Shown: positions 8,228-15,482 of the stretch, piece after piece
Numbering within the stretch: the stretch's first letter is position 1
Layout of the letters: every line of letters begins with the position of its first letter
Assembly: GCF_018398395.1 (NCBI RefSeq)
Contig: NZ_JAHCBF010000010.1
Span: 1-64,000, forward strand
Reading direction: 5' to 3'
Origin: Croceicoccus gelatinilyticus
GTDB taxonomy: Bacteria > Pseudomonadota > Alphaproteobacteria > Sphingomonadales > Sphingomonadaceae
DNA: 64,000 nucleotides
Position numbers and translations under genes: made by a program
The notes under the pieces: generated by a model
What the model saw: only the letters and a program-made list of their open reading frames with translations
Databases searched by the model: none
What the model was told of the DNA's origin: nothing

Positions 8228-8505
8228 CACTTCTTCATCCTCAGGATATGCCCGGCCGCGATCATCTCATCGGCAATGCGATGAGGGAGAATGGGGTAAG
8301 TGCCGTTCTCGAGAGCCTTCTTGATCTGTGCGACGCGATCAGCGTCGACAGGCGCTTCGCCAGCGCTGAGATCGCCGGAGACAGGAGCCTCCAGGTCTTT
8401 CGCGGCAGCAGCGTCGTGCCCCTTGGGCATTTCGCGCGCACTCGTTCCGACACGGCGTTCGGTCGCCGTTGTGATGCGGATCGGTCCAAGTTCAAGAGAG
8501 GGCAT
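8227..8505 (-). CDS. flgM: Anti-sigma-28 factor FlgM
   Basis: FlgM binds FliA until the hook-basal body is complete and is then exported. The 92-residue protein has an unstructured N-terminus and the conserved C-terminal helix pattern (RVAQIKKALENGTYPILPHR, then IADEMI) of the FlgM family. Its ATG at 8505 follows AAGGA. It lies 93 bp downstream of flgA and overlaps the flgN-like gene, the usual flgA-flgM-flgN order. Confidence 0.93.
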   Translation of the reverse strand: MPSLELGPIRITTATERRVGTSAREMPKGHDAAAAKDLEAPVSGDLSAGEAPVDADRVAQIKKALENGTYPILPHRIADEMIAAGHILRMKK

Positions 8506-8597
8506 CTGCTCGTTCCTTTGAGGGTTCGCAGGGGATAACGGACAGGGCGGGTCTAAATTAAGGGTCTGCGCGTACTTTTTCGCAGTTTCCCGTGATT

Positions 8598-9086
8598 TCA
8601 GTTCGTTGCGAGGGTCACGACACCGGGCTTCGTGATGCGCGCCCGCATGATATCGGCGCGCTGTCGGCCGGTAGTTGCGGGACGCACCTTGATCCAGTCT
8701 CCGACGGCGCCGTCTTCCATTGCCTCCCCTGGGCGGGAGATTGAGAAGCCCTGCCCCGAAATGGCGATGGATACTGCATCGCCGCGATGCACAGCGGTTG
8801 GGGCAACGCCCGCGCTTCCTGGCGCGTCATTGGCGCGGACCGGGACATACAGGCGCCAGCCGCCTGCCTGCGGGCATCGAACGACAAGCGTCTGCTCATT
8901 CTCGTCGCGCCAGCTAAGCTCGGGTTCCGATGCGCAGTCTTTCAGGCGCAGTCGCTTGTCGACGGTCTGGACTGGTCCTCCCGGCTCTCCGATCTGAGCG
9001 CCTGTAAAGGCAGCAATCTTCCGATCTAGGTCGTCGAGGTCCTGTAGGCCGGTGGCAGAGGCCAGTAGCATCAGAGCTGCAATCAT
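8598..9086 (-). CDS. flgA: Flagellar P-ring assembly chaperone FlgA
   Basis: FlgA helps FlgI polymerise into the periplasmic P ring. The 162-residue product has a short signal peptide and a C-terminal SAF-like region (YVPVRANDAPGS, then AVHRGDAVSIAISGQGFSI and the ending DIMRARITKPGVVTL). The ATG at 9086 is chosen over upstream starts (9113, 9119) because it has an excellent AGGAAG ribosome site and because the upstream starts fall at or before the expected start of transcription from the sigma-54 promoter at 9120-9135. It is shorter than E. coli FlgA, which has an extra N-terminal domain. Confidence 0.9.
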   Translation of the reverse strand: MIAALMLLASATGLQDLDDLDRKIAAFTGAQIGEPGGPVQTVDKRLRLKDCASEPELSWRDENEQTLVVRCPQAGGWRLYVPVRANDAPGSAGVAPTAVHRGDAVSIAISGQGFSISRPGEAMEDGAVGDWIKVRPATTGRQRADIMRARITKPGVVTLATN

Positions 9087-9119
9087 GGTTCTTCCTGTGA
9101 AACGTTGAACCATGATCAA

Positions 9120-9135
9120 TGCAATTCGTGTGCCA
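9120..9135 (-). promoter_or_regulatory. Sigma-54 promoter of flgA (flgA-flgM-flgN)
   Basis: On the minus strand this reads TGGCACA-CGAA-TTGCA, one base away from the strict -24/-12 consensus and with exact spacing. Transcription would begin near 9108, leaving a short leader of about 22 nt before the ATG at 9086. This position helps decide the flgA start codon. Confidence 0.75.
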
Positions 9136-9136
9136 G

Positions 9137-9850
9137 TCAGGTCGGCCCTTGTGCCGGGTCGTCAACAGACGGGATCGTCCATCGGTTTGTCGGCCTCTTG
9201 GGTTTAATTCCTAGCATGACTTCACATGCGGCAACGACGCGGGTGAAGCGCTGCTTTTGAACGACTGGGTCGTACTGGAAGCCTGAATTCTCAAGGCAGG
9301 CCCGAAACTCCGGATCTGGCGCGAAGAGAGCAAGCCGGTCCCCGATCACGTCGGCGGCTTCTCCTGCCCTTGTATCGCTCAACAGCCCCACGAAGCGCTC
9401 TTTGTAGATGCTCATCTCTACCCTCGCCTCAAGCCCGGGGCCACATAGATCTCGGGCCGTGGGCCGGTAGGCCTCGGTCAGCTCATTGAGATAGTCGCGA
9501 CGCTGAAAGCCCGGCATGGGCGCGCATCCTTCTGGCGAAGGCAGTCTGCGGAGCCAGGCGCTGGTGCTTTGGCTATTTCCTGCGAGCCAGTCCGCGTAGG
9601 TATTGCAGCCCTCGACCCAGCGGCTCTCGGACTGCATGTCCTCGCGCATGGATGCCCACATCATGTCGACAGCAGGTGCCATTTCCTCAAGCGTGCACTG
9701 AGGGGCATCCTCAGTGTCTTCACCGTCGGGCCAAAACAGCCAGCCAGCAAAGATGAAGAAGACCGCAAGGATGGGAAGCTGCTTGGCCGCATTCTTCCAT
9801 TGCTGGGCAGGTTCTGGCGAAAGCTGATGTGGCTTTGGCTCATCCTGCAT
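9137..9850 (-). CDS. Membrane-anchored hypothetical protein
   Basis: This 237-residue protein has a short cytoplasmic N-terminus, one hydrophobic segment near residues 27-42 (LPILAVFFIFAGWLFW) and a large region, probably periplasmic, with about eight cysteines. I do not recognise the family. Its ATG overlaps the stop of the preceding small membrane gene, and both follow the MotA/ExbB-like pair, so these four genes probably form one operon. A role in the flagellar envelope is possible but inferred only from position. Confidence 0.65.
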   Translation of the reverse strand: MQDEPKPHQLSPEPAQQWKNAAKQLPILAVFFIFAGWLFWPDGEDTEDAPQCTLEEMAPAVDMMWASMREDMQSESRWVEGCNTYADWLAGNSQSTSAWLRRLPSPEGCAPMPGFQRRDYLNELTEAYRPTARDLCGPGLEARVEMSIYKERFVGLLSDTRAGEAADVIGDRLALFAPDPEFRACLENSGFQYDPVVQKQRFTRVVAACEVMLGIKPKRPTNRWTIPSVDDPAQGPT

Positions 9851-10092
9851 CAGAGCGTTCCTTGCGTGATGCCTGCATAAAGTACGAGTGCCGAGAAAAT
9901 GGCTGCCGCGATACCGAAGCCGAGTGTCTTGTTGCGCTTGTAGAGCAATCCGACGCAGGACAGGAGGCCCACCAGAAGTGTGCGGCCTATGCCCTCGGCA
10001 ATGGCAACATCCACCATCGGAACCGGCTTCAAAAAGATTGGCACAATGCCGACGACGACGAATACGCCGACTAGAATAAGCAGCTTTTTCAT
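9850..10092 (-). CDS. Small membrane protein of unknown function
   Basis: This 80-residue protein has two or three hydrophobic segments (residues 3-20, 33-50, 57-75). The ATG at 10092 is preceded by a G-rich ribosome site (GGGGGGAAAC). Its stop overlaps the start of the next gene. It lies in the putative operon downstream of the MotA/ExbB-like pair. No family is recognised. Confidence 0.6.
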   Translation of the reverse strand: MKKLLILVGVFVVVGIVPIFLKPVPMVDVAIAEGIGRTLLVGLLSCVGLLYKRNKTLGFGIAAAIFSALVLYAGITQGTL

Positions 10093-10144
10093 GTTTCCCC
10101 CCAAGGACCTGTCTTCACTGTCATACGTCGGGAATGGCTACCAG

Positions 10145-10516
10145 CTAGTTATCGCCGTAGGTCATAACGACGCGGGTTGACGGTTCGCCTTCGGCGAAAA
10201 CAACACGCGGCCTGAGGCCAGCCGCATCCGCCTCTTTGAGGAGATCCCTGGCGGAACCATAGGCCTCGTCGAAGCGTCCGTGATTGTAATCGATCGTGAT
10301 CTCCATGATCGCCCCTTGCCCGAGTTCCTGATCCTTCAGCCAATCGGCAAACGGCGGGGCATCGTCCGATGCTTCGAAAATAGCCTGAGGCACCGAGGGA
10401 GCATCTACCTCCACCGGGACGGCAGGGCTTCCAGCCTGATTTGCGCTGACGATGAACAGGATGAGGGCCAGATCGGCCAGCATGATGGCCCAGCCGGTCG
10501 GGCTATGGCCGCTCAT
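10145..10516 (-). CDS. ExbD/MotB-like subunit of a second stator-type pair
   Basis: This 123-residue protein has one N-terminal membrane helix containing an aspartate (GWAIMLADLALILFIV), as in the proton-conducting helix of ExbD, TolR and MotB. The short periplasmic part (about 95 residues) has no OmpA-type peptidoglycan-binding domain, unlike the genuine MotB at 20041-20874. Its ATG overlaps the stop of the MotA/ExbB-like gene by 4 bp, so the two should form a complex. It may power an accessory flagellar or envelope process; ExbD/TolR-like function in energy transfer is the main alternative. Confidence 0.65.
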   Translation of the reverse strand: MSGHSPTGWAIMLADLALILFIVSANQAGSPAVPVEVDAPSVPQAIFEASDDAPPFADWLKDQELGQGAIMEITIDYNHGRFDEAYGSARDLLKEADAAGLRPRVVFAEGEPSTRVVMTYGDN

Positions 10517-11193
10517 GCTGCCACGAAGTCCGGATTGATGAGCAGGCTATCGTCGAAACCGGTCTCGTCTGGGAGGCGGATCACGGTGTTCTCTAGCTGG
10601 GCCTCGGTCCAGCGCATATGCTGATCTCGCGCCTCTTCCTCCCGCTCGCTGGAACGCCGAATGGCCTCGGCAAGAGGCGTCAGCATGAGGTGGGCGAGGA
10701 GCACGCCGTAGAGCGTCGTGAGAACAGCGGCTGCAAGTACGGCGCCCATGCCGATGTTGCCCTCCGCTGGCATCTGGCTGAGGGCGAGCAAGGTGCCCGC
10801 AAGGCCGAAGGCCGGGGCCGTCTCTGCCGCAAGGGTCAGTGTCTTGTAAGCCTTGCGCGCATTGGCGAGACGGATTGCCTTGGCCTTAGCGACCTTGTCG
10901 TAGAAGACGGCAAGCGACCTCGCCTTGATCATGGCTTCACCGGCGATACGGCTTGCATCGTCACGGAAGTAGTATGGCTCAGTGCGCCAGATACCGTCCG
11001 TCTGCAGGTCCACGACCATGCGGGCGAGATCGGAGCGCAGGTGGTCTTCATCGAATTCGCTCGAACCTAGGTGGCGAAGGACGCGCCAGGTGACTTTGCA
11101 GTCGCTGGCTCCGACCCGCAGAAGCGTCGCGAGCGCGGTACCGCCCACGACGACAAGACCGGACATCGGATCGATCAGACTTAAAAGGTTCAT
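10513..11193 (-). CDS. MotA/TolQ/ExbB proton-channel family protein
   Basis: This 226-residue protein has an N-terminal hydrophobic segment (LVVVGGTALATLL) like MotA, a cytoplasmic loop, and two C-terminal membrane helices (APAFGLAGTLLALSQMP and LAAAVLTTLYGVLLAHLML). The A-GLAGT and TLYG motifs are typical of the MotA/TolQ/ExbB family. It is shorter than the MotA at 19172-20038. It begins the minus-strand flagellar block, divergent from flgB. Together with the downstream aspartate-containing single-pass protein it forms a second, atypical stator-like pair. Confidence 0.75.
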   Translation of the reverse strand: MNLLSLIDPMSGLVVVGGTALATLLRVGASDCKVTWRVLRHLGSSEFDEDHLRSDLARMVVDLQTDGIWRTEPYYFRDDASRIAGEAMIKARSLAVFYDKVAKAKAIRLANARKAYKTLTLAAETAPAFGLAGTLLALSQMPAEGNIGMGAVLAAAVLTTLYGVLLAHLMLTPLAEAIRRSSEREEEARDQHMRWTEAQLENTVIRLPDETGFDDSLLINPDFVAA

Positions 11194-11251
11194 TGGTTTT
11201 AGGCTCCTCTCATGCAGAGGACGGTTGAAACGGAGAAATTTTAGGGTCCGG

Positions 11252-11264
11252 CGGCAATTTGCCG
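11252..11264. promoter_or_regulatory. Palindrome CGGCAA-T-TTGCCG (candidate FlbD-like site A)
   Basis: This 13-bp variant of the recurring palindrome has a 1-nt spacer instead of 4. It lies in the divergent intergenic region about 100 bp upstream of the flgB sigma-54 promoter and close to a full-length copy. Confidence 0.5.
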
Positions 11265-11270
11265 GTGGGG

Positions 11271-11286
11271 CGGCAATTTTTTGCCG
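11271..11286. promoter_or_regulatory. Palindrome CGGCAA-TTTT-TTGCCG (candidate FlbD-like site B)
   Basis: This 16-bp palindrome is centred about 85 bp upstream of the flgB -24 element, a usual position for an enhancer bound by a sigma-54 activator. A further half-site TTGCCG lies at 11293-11298. Confidence 0.65.
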
Positions 11287-11362
11287 GTCGACTTGCCGGT
11301 GGCATCCCCCGTGATTTCGAGCTTGGCGGATTCCTCAAGATTTCGATGAGGCGTCCGGAATC

Positions 11363-11378
11363 TGGCACGTTGCTTGCT
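11363..11378 (+). promoter_or_regulatory. Sigma-54 promoter of the flgB operon
   Basis: The sequence TGGCACG-TTGC-TTGCT matches the sigma-54 consensus at every conserved position with correct spacing. Transcription would begin near 11390, 27 nt before the flgB ATG. This promoter should drive flgB to flgL and probably motAB. Confidence 0.9.
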
Positions 11379-11389
11379 TTGTAGGATGG
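11378..11389 (-). promoter_or_regulatory. CATCC-TAnAA promoter-like element facing the MotA/ExbB-like operon
   Basis: On the minus strand this reads CCATCCTACAAA. It overlaps the -12 and start region of the divergent flgB sigma-54 promoter, so polymerase bound at one could exclude the other. It is about 185 bp upstream of the start at 11193. Confidence 0.4.
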
Positions 11390-11416
11390 GAATGCATTCT
11401 ACGAAAGGTGATCCTG

Positions 11417-11764
11417 ATGCCAGGTGACTTGTTTGGAATACACGGGGCGGCGCTTCAGCTGCGGTCCCAACGCATGGGCGTTCTTGCGTCCAATATTGCC
11501 AATGCCGGCACTCCCGGCTTCAAGGCGCAAGACATCGATTTTCATGCAGCCCTTGCCCGCACGCAGGCTGGATCGGACGTCGATCGTGCCGCTGATGCGG
11601 CCACGCTGTTTCGTGTGCCGGTCATGTCGTCGCTCGACGGCAATACAGTCGAGCTTCAGAACGAGCAGATTGCGTTCTCGGAAAATGCGGTGGGCTATGC
11701 CGCCACGCTCGACCTGATCCGCGGCCGCGTAGAAACGGTCACGCGCGCGATCAGGGGTGAGTGA
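11417..11764 (+). CDS. flgB: Flagellar proximal rod protein FlgB
   Basis: FlgB forms part of the proximal rod. The 115-residue protein has the rod-family N-terminal motif (LASNIANAGTPGFKAQDIDF) and the C-terminal helix expected for axial proteins. The ATG at 11417 is chosen over a GTG three codons upstream because AGGTGAT lies at a good distance. It is the first gene of a long operon that starts at the sigma-54 promoter at 11363-11378. Confidence 0.93.
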   Translation: MPGDLFGIHGAALQLRSQRMGVLASNIANAGTPGFKAQDIDFHAALARTQAGSDVDRAADAATLFRVPVMSSLDGNTVELQNEQIAFSENAVGYAATLDLIRGRVETVTRAIRGE

Positions 11765-11766
11765 TC

Positions 11767-12174
11767 ATGGCTGATCGTCCTCTCAACGCATTCAGCCTCG
11801 CCCAGCGCAGCCTGTCGGCCCAGTCGGTTCGTATCAACGCCGCGGCTTCGAACCTCGCCAACGCAGGTTCGGTCGCAGCTTCGGAAGGCGAGGCCTATCG
11901 CCCCTTGCGCCCTGTATTCGCGCAGGATCTTGATCGCGCCACGGGTCAGTCAACGGTCCGCGTGGCTTCGGTGGTCCGCGAGAACGCCGCTGCTACCCAG
12001 CGCTACGATCCCGGCCATCCCCTCGCCGATGCTGAGGGCAATGTCTGGATCTCCCCCGTCGATGAGAATGCCGAAATGGTCGAGATGCTCGAAGCATCGC
12101 GCCAGTCGGAAAATATCATCGAGGCCCTCTCCACCCAGAAGCAACTGATGCTCGACACGATGAGGCTGAAATAA
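11767..12174 (+). CDS. flgC: Flagellar proximal rod protein FlgC
   Basis: This 135-residue rod protein has the N-terminal SNLANAGS motif, the central YRPLRPVF segment and the C-terminal region MVEMLEASRQSENIIEALST typical of FlgC. Its start ATG lies 2 bp after the flgB stop, with an alternative GTG overlapping it. Its stop overlaps the flgD start. Confidence 0.93.
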   Translation: MADRPLNAFSLAQRSLSAQSVRINAAASNLANAGSVAASEGEAYRPLRPVFAQDLDRATGQSTVRVASVVRENAAATQRYDPGHPLADAEGNVWISPVDENAEMVEMLEASRQSENIIEALSTQKQLMLDTMRLK

Positions 12175-12443
12175 TGGTTTCGAATATCTCCAACGTCACT
12201 GCTCCGGCAGCGGCCAGCACGCCCAAATCGGGCGGCCTCGGCTCGCTCGACCAGGCTGACTTCATGAAGCTGATGACTGTCCAGATGCAGCATCAGGACC
12301 CGTTCGAGCCGGTCGATCAGACCGCGATGCTCGCTCAGATGGCTTCCTTCTCGCAGCTCGCCGGCATCAACGAAATGAGCGGCACGCTCGGCCAGATTCT
12401 CGACCGCATGGACGCGGACGCTTCCAACCAGATCCAGGAGTAA
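12174..12443 (+). CDS. flgD: Hook-capping protein FlgD, short form
   Basis: FlgD forms the scaffold on which hook subunits assemble. The 89-residue product contains the conserved N-terminal part (FMKLMTVQMQHQDPFEPVDQ, then MLAQMASFSQL) but stops shortly after it. Usual FlgD proteins are about 200-240 residues and continue with Tudor-like and Fn3-like domains; those are absent, and flgE begins 6 bp later with no leftover coding sequence. The minimal form is probably functional because the reading frame and operon are intact. Confidence 0.88.
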   Translation: MVSNISNVTAPAAASTPKSGGLGSLDQADFMKLMTVQMQHQDPFEPVDQTAMLAQMASFSQLAGINEMSGTLGQILDRMDADASNQIQE

Positions 12444-12449
12444 CCAGTA

Positions 12450-13256
12450 ATGTCGATCAACACTTCGCTCAGCGGCATGAAGGCCGCACAGGCCGGCCTT
12501 GGCGTCACGGCCCACAACATCGCGAACTCCCAGACCAACGGCTTCAAGAAGTCGAGCGCTGTTTTCTCCGACCTGATGGCTACGTCGGCCGCTTCTGATC
12601 CGCGCATGCAGATTGGCATCGGCGTGGCTGTAGATGGCGTCCGTCAGAGCTTCGATGGCGGTTCGATCGAGCAGACCGGCGCATCGCTTGATCTTGCCAT
12701 TACTGGCGATGGCTTCTTCACGACGTCCTCGCTGGCAGCAGGCGAGACGCTTTATACCCGCAACGGCGGCTTCGAACTGGATGCTGCCGGCAATGTGCAG
12801 GATGGCAAGGGCAACGTCCTGCAGATCTTCGCGCCGGGCGCTAATCCGGCGGTGGATGCGCCGATTGATGCGGTCATCCCGATCACGAATGGCGCTGGCA
12901 GCGAATTTGCCGGTGTCACCGTCGAAGTCGATGGCTCGATGATTGCGTCGTACGTCGATGGCACGAGCTTCAGCATCGGCAATGTCGCGCTGGCGAGCTT
13001 CGCGGCTCCGCAGGGACTGCTTCAGGAAGGTTCGGCGAACTGGTCCGCGACCGGCGTCTCCGGCGCTCCCGCTTATGGCCTCCCGAATACGGGCAAGAAT
13101 GGCGGCATCATGGCTGGCGCCATCGAACGCTCGAACGTCGATCTTTCTGAAGAGCTCGTCGGCCTGATCACTACCCAGCAGGCATTCCAGGCGAATTCGA
13201 AGGCGATTGATACGTCGAGCCAGATCATCTCGACCGTGATCAATCTGCGTACCTGA
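12450..13256 (+). CDS. flgE: Flagellar hook protein FlgE
   Basis: FlgE polymerises into the hook. The 268-residue protein has the axial N-terminus (SGMKAAQAGLGVTAHNIANS, then QTNGFKK), a central domain and the C-terminal motif ERSNVDLSEELVGLITTQQAF. It is much shorter than enterobacterial FlgE (about 400 residues) and therefore lacks much of the variable outer domain. It sits in the expected place after flgD and before flgF. Confidence 0.9.
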   Translation: MSINTSLSGMKAAQAGLGVTAHNIANSQTNGFKKSSAVFSDLMATSAASDPRMQIGIGVAVDGVRQSFDGGSIEQTGASLDLAITGDGFFTTSSLAAGETLYTRNGGFELDAAGNVQDGKGNVLQIFAPGANPAVDAPIDAVIPITNGAGSEFAGVTVEVDGSMIASYVDGTSFSIGNVALASFAAPQGLLQEGSANWSATGVSGAPAYGLPNTGKNGGIMAGAIERSNVDLSEELVGLITTQQAFQANSKAIDTSSQIISTVINLRT

Positions 13257-13258
13257 TA

Positions 13259-13999
13259 ATGGATCGTTCGATCTATTCCGCAGTCTCGGGCATGCAGGCC
13301 TCGATGATCCGCCAGCGGGCGATCGCGAGCAACCTCGCCAACGCCCAGACTGCAGGGTTCAAAGCAGAACTCTTCGATTCACGGGCCATCACCGTGAAAG
13401 GCGATCCTGTCGAAGTTCGCGCCATGAACCGCACCGAGGTACGCGGCGCGAACATGACCGATGGCGATATCATCGCCACTGGCGGGCCTCTCGACATAGC
13501 CATGCAGGGCGACACCGTCCTCGCCGTGCAGGCTCTCGATGGTAGCGAGGCCTATACTCGCCGTGGTGATCTCTCGATCACTTCGGCAGGTGTGCTCCAG
13601 ACCGGGGACGGCCTCCCCGTCATCGGAGATGGCGGGCCTGTCACCGTGCCGGTTGGCGGGGATGTGAGGATTGGGCCTGACGGTGCAATCCTCGTCATCG
13701 ATCCCGCTGCCCCCGATGCCCCGCCTGAGCGTATTGGCCGCCTGAAGCTTGCCAGCTTTGCAGGTACGGACATTGCCAAGGGGCTGGATGGCCAGTTCCG
13801 TGTTCGTGGCGGCGGCATCCTGCCGGAAGACCTTGAAGCCAAGATCATTCCGGGCGCGATCGAGCAATCGAACGTCTCCACCTCGCAGGTGATGGTCGAC
13901 ATGATCGAGGCCCAGCGCCTTTTCGAAATCCGAACCAACATCGTTTCGACCAACCGCGATCTCGACGAGAGCGGTGCGCGTCTGATGCGACTTGACTGA
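13259..13999 (+). CDS. flgF: Flagellar rod protein FlgF
   Basis: This 246-residue axial protein of the proximal rod has the N-terminal SGMQASMIRQRAIASNLANA motif, the GGPLDIAMQGD segment and the C-terminal motif IEQSNVSTSQVMVDMIEAQR. Its ATG lies 2 bp after the flgE stop. Gene order identifies it as FlgF rather than FlgG, which follows. Confidence 0.92.
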   Translation: MDRSIYSAVSGMQASMIRQRAIASNLANAQTAGFKAELFDSRAITVKGDPVEVRAMNRTEVRGANMTDGDIIATGGPLDIAMQGDTVLAVQALDGSEAYTRRGDLSITSAGVLQTGDGLPVIGDGGPVTVPVGGDVRIGPDGAILVIDPAAPDAPPERIGRLKLASFAGTDIAKGLDGQFRVRGGGILPEDLEAKIIPGAIEQSNVSTSQVMVDMIEAQRLFEIRTNIVSTNRDLDESGARLMRLD

Positions 14000-14020
14000 T
14001 AATCCCAAGGGACATTTCAC

Positions 14021-14809
14021 ATGCCTAGCTCAGCACTACACGTCGCACGAACCGGCCTCGAGGCGCAGGACGCGCGTATGCAGGTCATTTCGAACAACCT
14101 CGCCAACGTCGGCACGACCGGCTTCAAGCGCGACCGGACCAACTTTTCGACGCTCGCCTACCAGGCGGCTCGGGTTGCCGGTCAGGCGAGCTCGAACCAG
14201 ACCGAATATGCCGAGGGCCTGAATCTGGGCACGGGCGTACAGGTCCAGTCGACCAGCCGGATCGTGACGCAGGGAACGCTCAACCAGACCGGCAATGCCC
14301 TCGACCTTGCGCTCGATGGTGACGGCTACTTCCAGATCGAAATGCCGAACGGCGAAATGGGCTATACCCGCGCGGGCAATTTCACGCGTTCGGCCGATGG
14401 CCAGCTCGTCACTACGCAGGGCTACCCTGTGCAGCCTGCGATCAATCTTCCCGAGGGTGTCACGACGATCTCCGTGGCCACCGACGGTACGGTGTCGGCG
14501 ATGGTTGATGGCGATGCGGAACCGGTCGAACTGGGTCAGCTGGTTATTGCCAGCTTCGCCAATCCCGGAGGCTTGCGTCCGATCTCGGGCAACTTCCTCG
14601 AGGAAACGGCCGGCAGCGGACCCGTGATCCTTGGCGTCGCTGGCGAGAACGGCCGGGGCAACGTCCAGCAGGGCATGCTGGAAGGCTCCAACGTCAATGT
14701 CGTTCAGGAACTGGTCGACATGATCGAGACCCAGCGTGCTTACGAGATCAGCTCGAAGATGATCTCATCGGTCGATGAAATGCTCAGCAACGCGAACCAG
14801 GTCCTGTGA
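14021..14809 (+). CDS. flgG: Flagellar distal rod protein FlgG
   Basis: The 262-residue protein builds the distal rod. It has ARTGLEAQDARMQVISNNLA near the start, NVGTTGFKRDR, the LDLALDGDGYFQIEMPNGE segment and the C-terminal EGSNVNVVQELVDMIETQRA motif, all characteristic of FlgG, and it is the family's usual length. It overlaps the start region of flgH. Confidence 0.95.
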   Translation: MPSSALHVARTGLEAQDARMQVISNNLANVGTTGFKRDRTNFSTLAYQAARVAGQASSNQTEYAEGLNLGTGVQVQSTSRIVTQGTLNQTGNALDLALDGDGYFQIEMPNGEMGYTRAGNFTRSADGQLVTTQGYPVQPAINLPEGVTTISVATDGTVSAMVDGDAEPVELGQLVIASFANPGGLRPISGNFLEETAGSGPVILGVAGENGRGNVQQGMLEGSNVNVVQELVDMIETQRAYEISSKMISSVDEMLSNANQVL

Positions 14810-14811
14810 TC

Positions 14812-15471
14812 ATGAGGCGCCAGACTCTTATCGCGATGGCTTCGGTTCTCGCTACCTGCGGTTGGGCTCCTGCCCTCTATGCGCAGGAAGAGAGCTACGA
14901 GCCTGCATACCCGATGCCGCCGGCCCCGCCGGTAGCAGATGGAAGCATCTTCCAGCCTTCGACCGGCTATACCGGTCTTTACGAAGGCAACCGCGCTCAC
15001 CGCGTCGGCGACCTTGTGACGATCCTGCTCGTGGAGAGCACGGTGACGTCAAAGTCGGTGCGTTCGAACAGCGATCGTGAAGGTTCCATCGGTCTGGCGC
15101 CTCCCCTCACGGGCCCATTCGCATTTCTTTCCCCTGATGCCCTTAATGCTGCGGGCGGAGGGTCGTTTTCAGGACGAGGAAGCGCAGGTCAGACCAGTTC
15201 GCTGGCTGCTGCGATCAGTGTCACGATCACCGAAGTCCGTCCCAATGGGACGGCGCGGGTCCAAGGGGAAAAGCAGATGCTGCTCAGCCAGGGAACAGAA
15301 TGGGTCCGCTTTAGCGGTCTCATCCGACTGGCCGATGTCGACGGTGAGAATACCGTCGTCTCGAGCAGGGTAGCGGATGCCTATGTCGAATATTCCGGAA
15401 AAGGCGCACTTCAGCGGGCTAGCCGTCCTGGCTGGCTCTCGCGCTTCTTCTCCGTGATCAGCCCCTTCTAA
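14812..15471 (+). CDS. flgH: Flagellar L-ring protein FlgH
   Basis: FlgH forms the outer-membrane L ring. The 219-residue precursor has an N-terminal signal region and the conserved FlgH segments NRAHRVGDLVTILLVESTV and ISVTITEVRPNGTARVQGEK, then the IRLADVDGENTV stretch. FlgH is usually a lipoprotein; here the only cysteine near the signal end (LATCGW) has threonine before it, a poor lipobox, so lipidation is uncertain. A GTG 6 bp upstream is an alternative start. Confidence 0.93.
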   Translation: MRRQTLIAMASVLATCGWAPALYAQEESYEPAYPMPPAPPVADGSIFQPSTGYTGLYEGNRAHRVGDLVTILLVESTVTSKSVRSNSDREGSIGLAPPLTGPFAFLSPDALNAAGGGSFSGRGSAGQTSSLAAAISVTITEVRPNGTARVQGEKQMLLSQGTEWVRFSGLIRLADVDGENTVVSSRVADAYVEYSGKGALQRASRPGWLSRFFSVISPF

Positions 15472-15482
15472 CGGAGCTCGTG

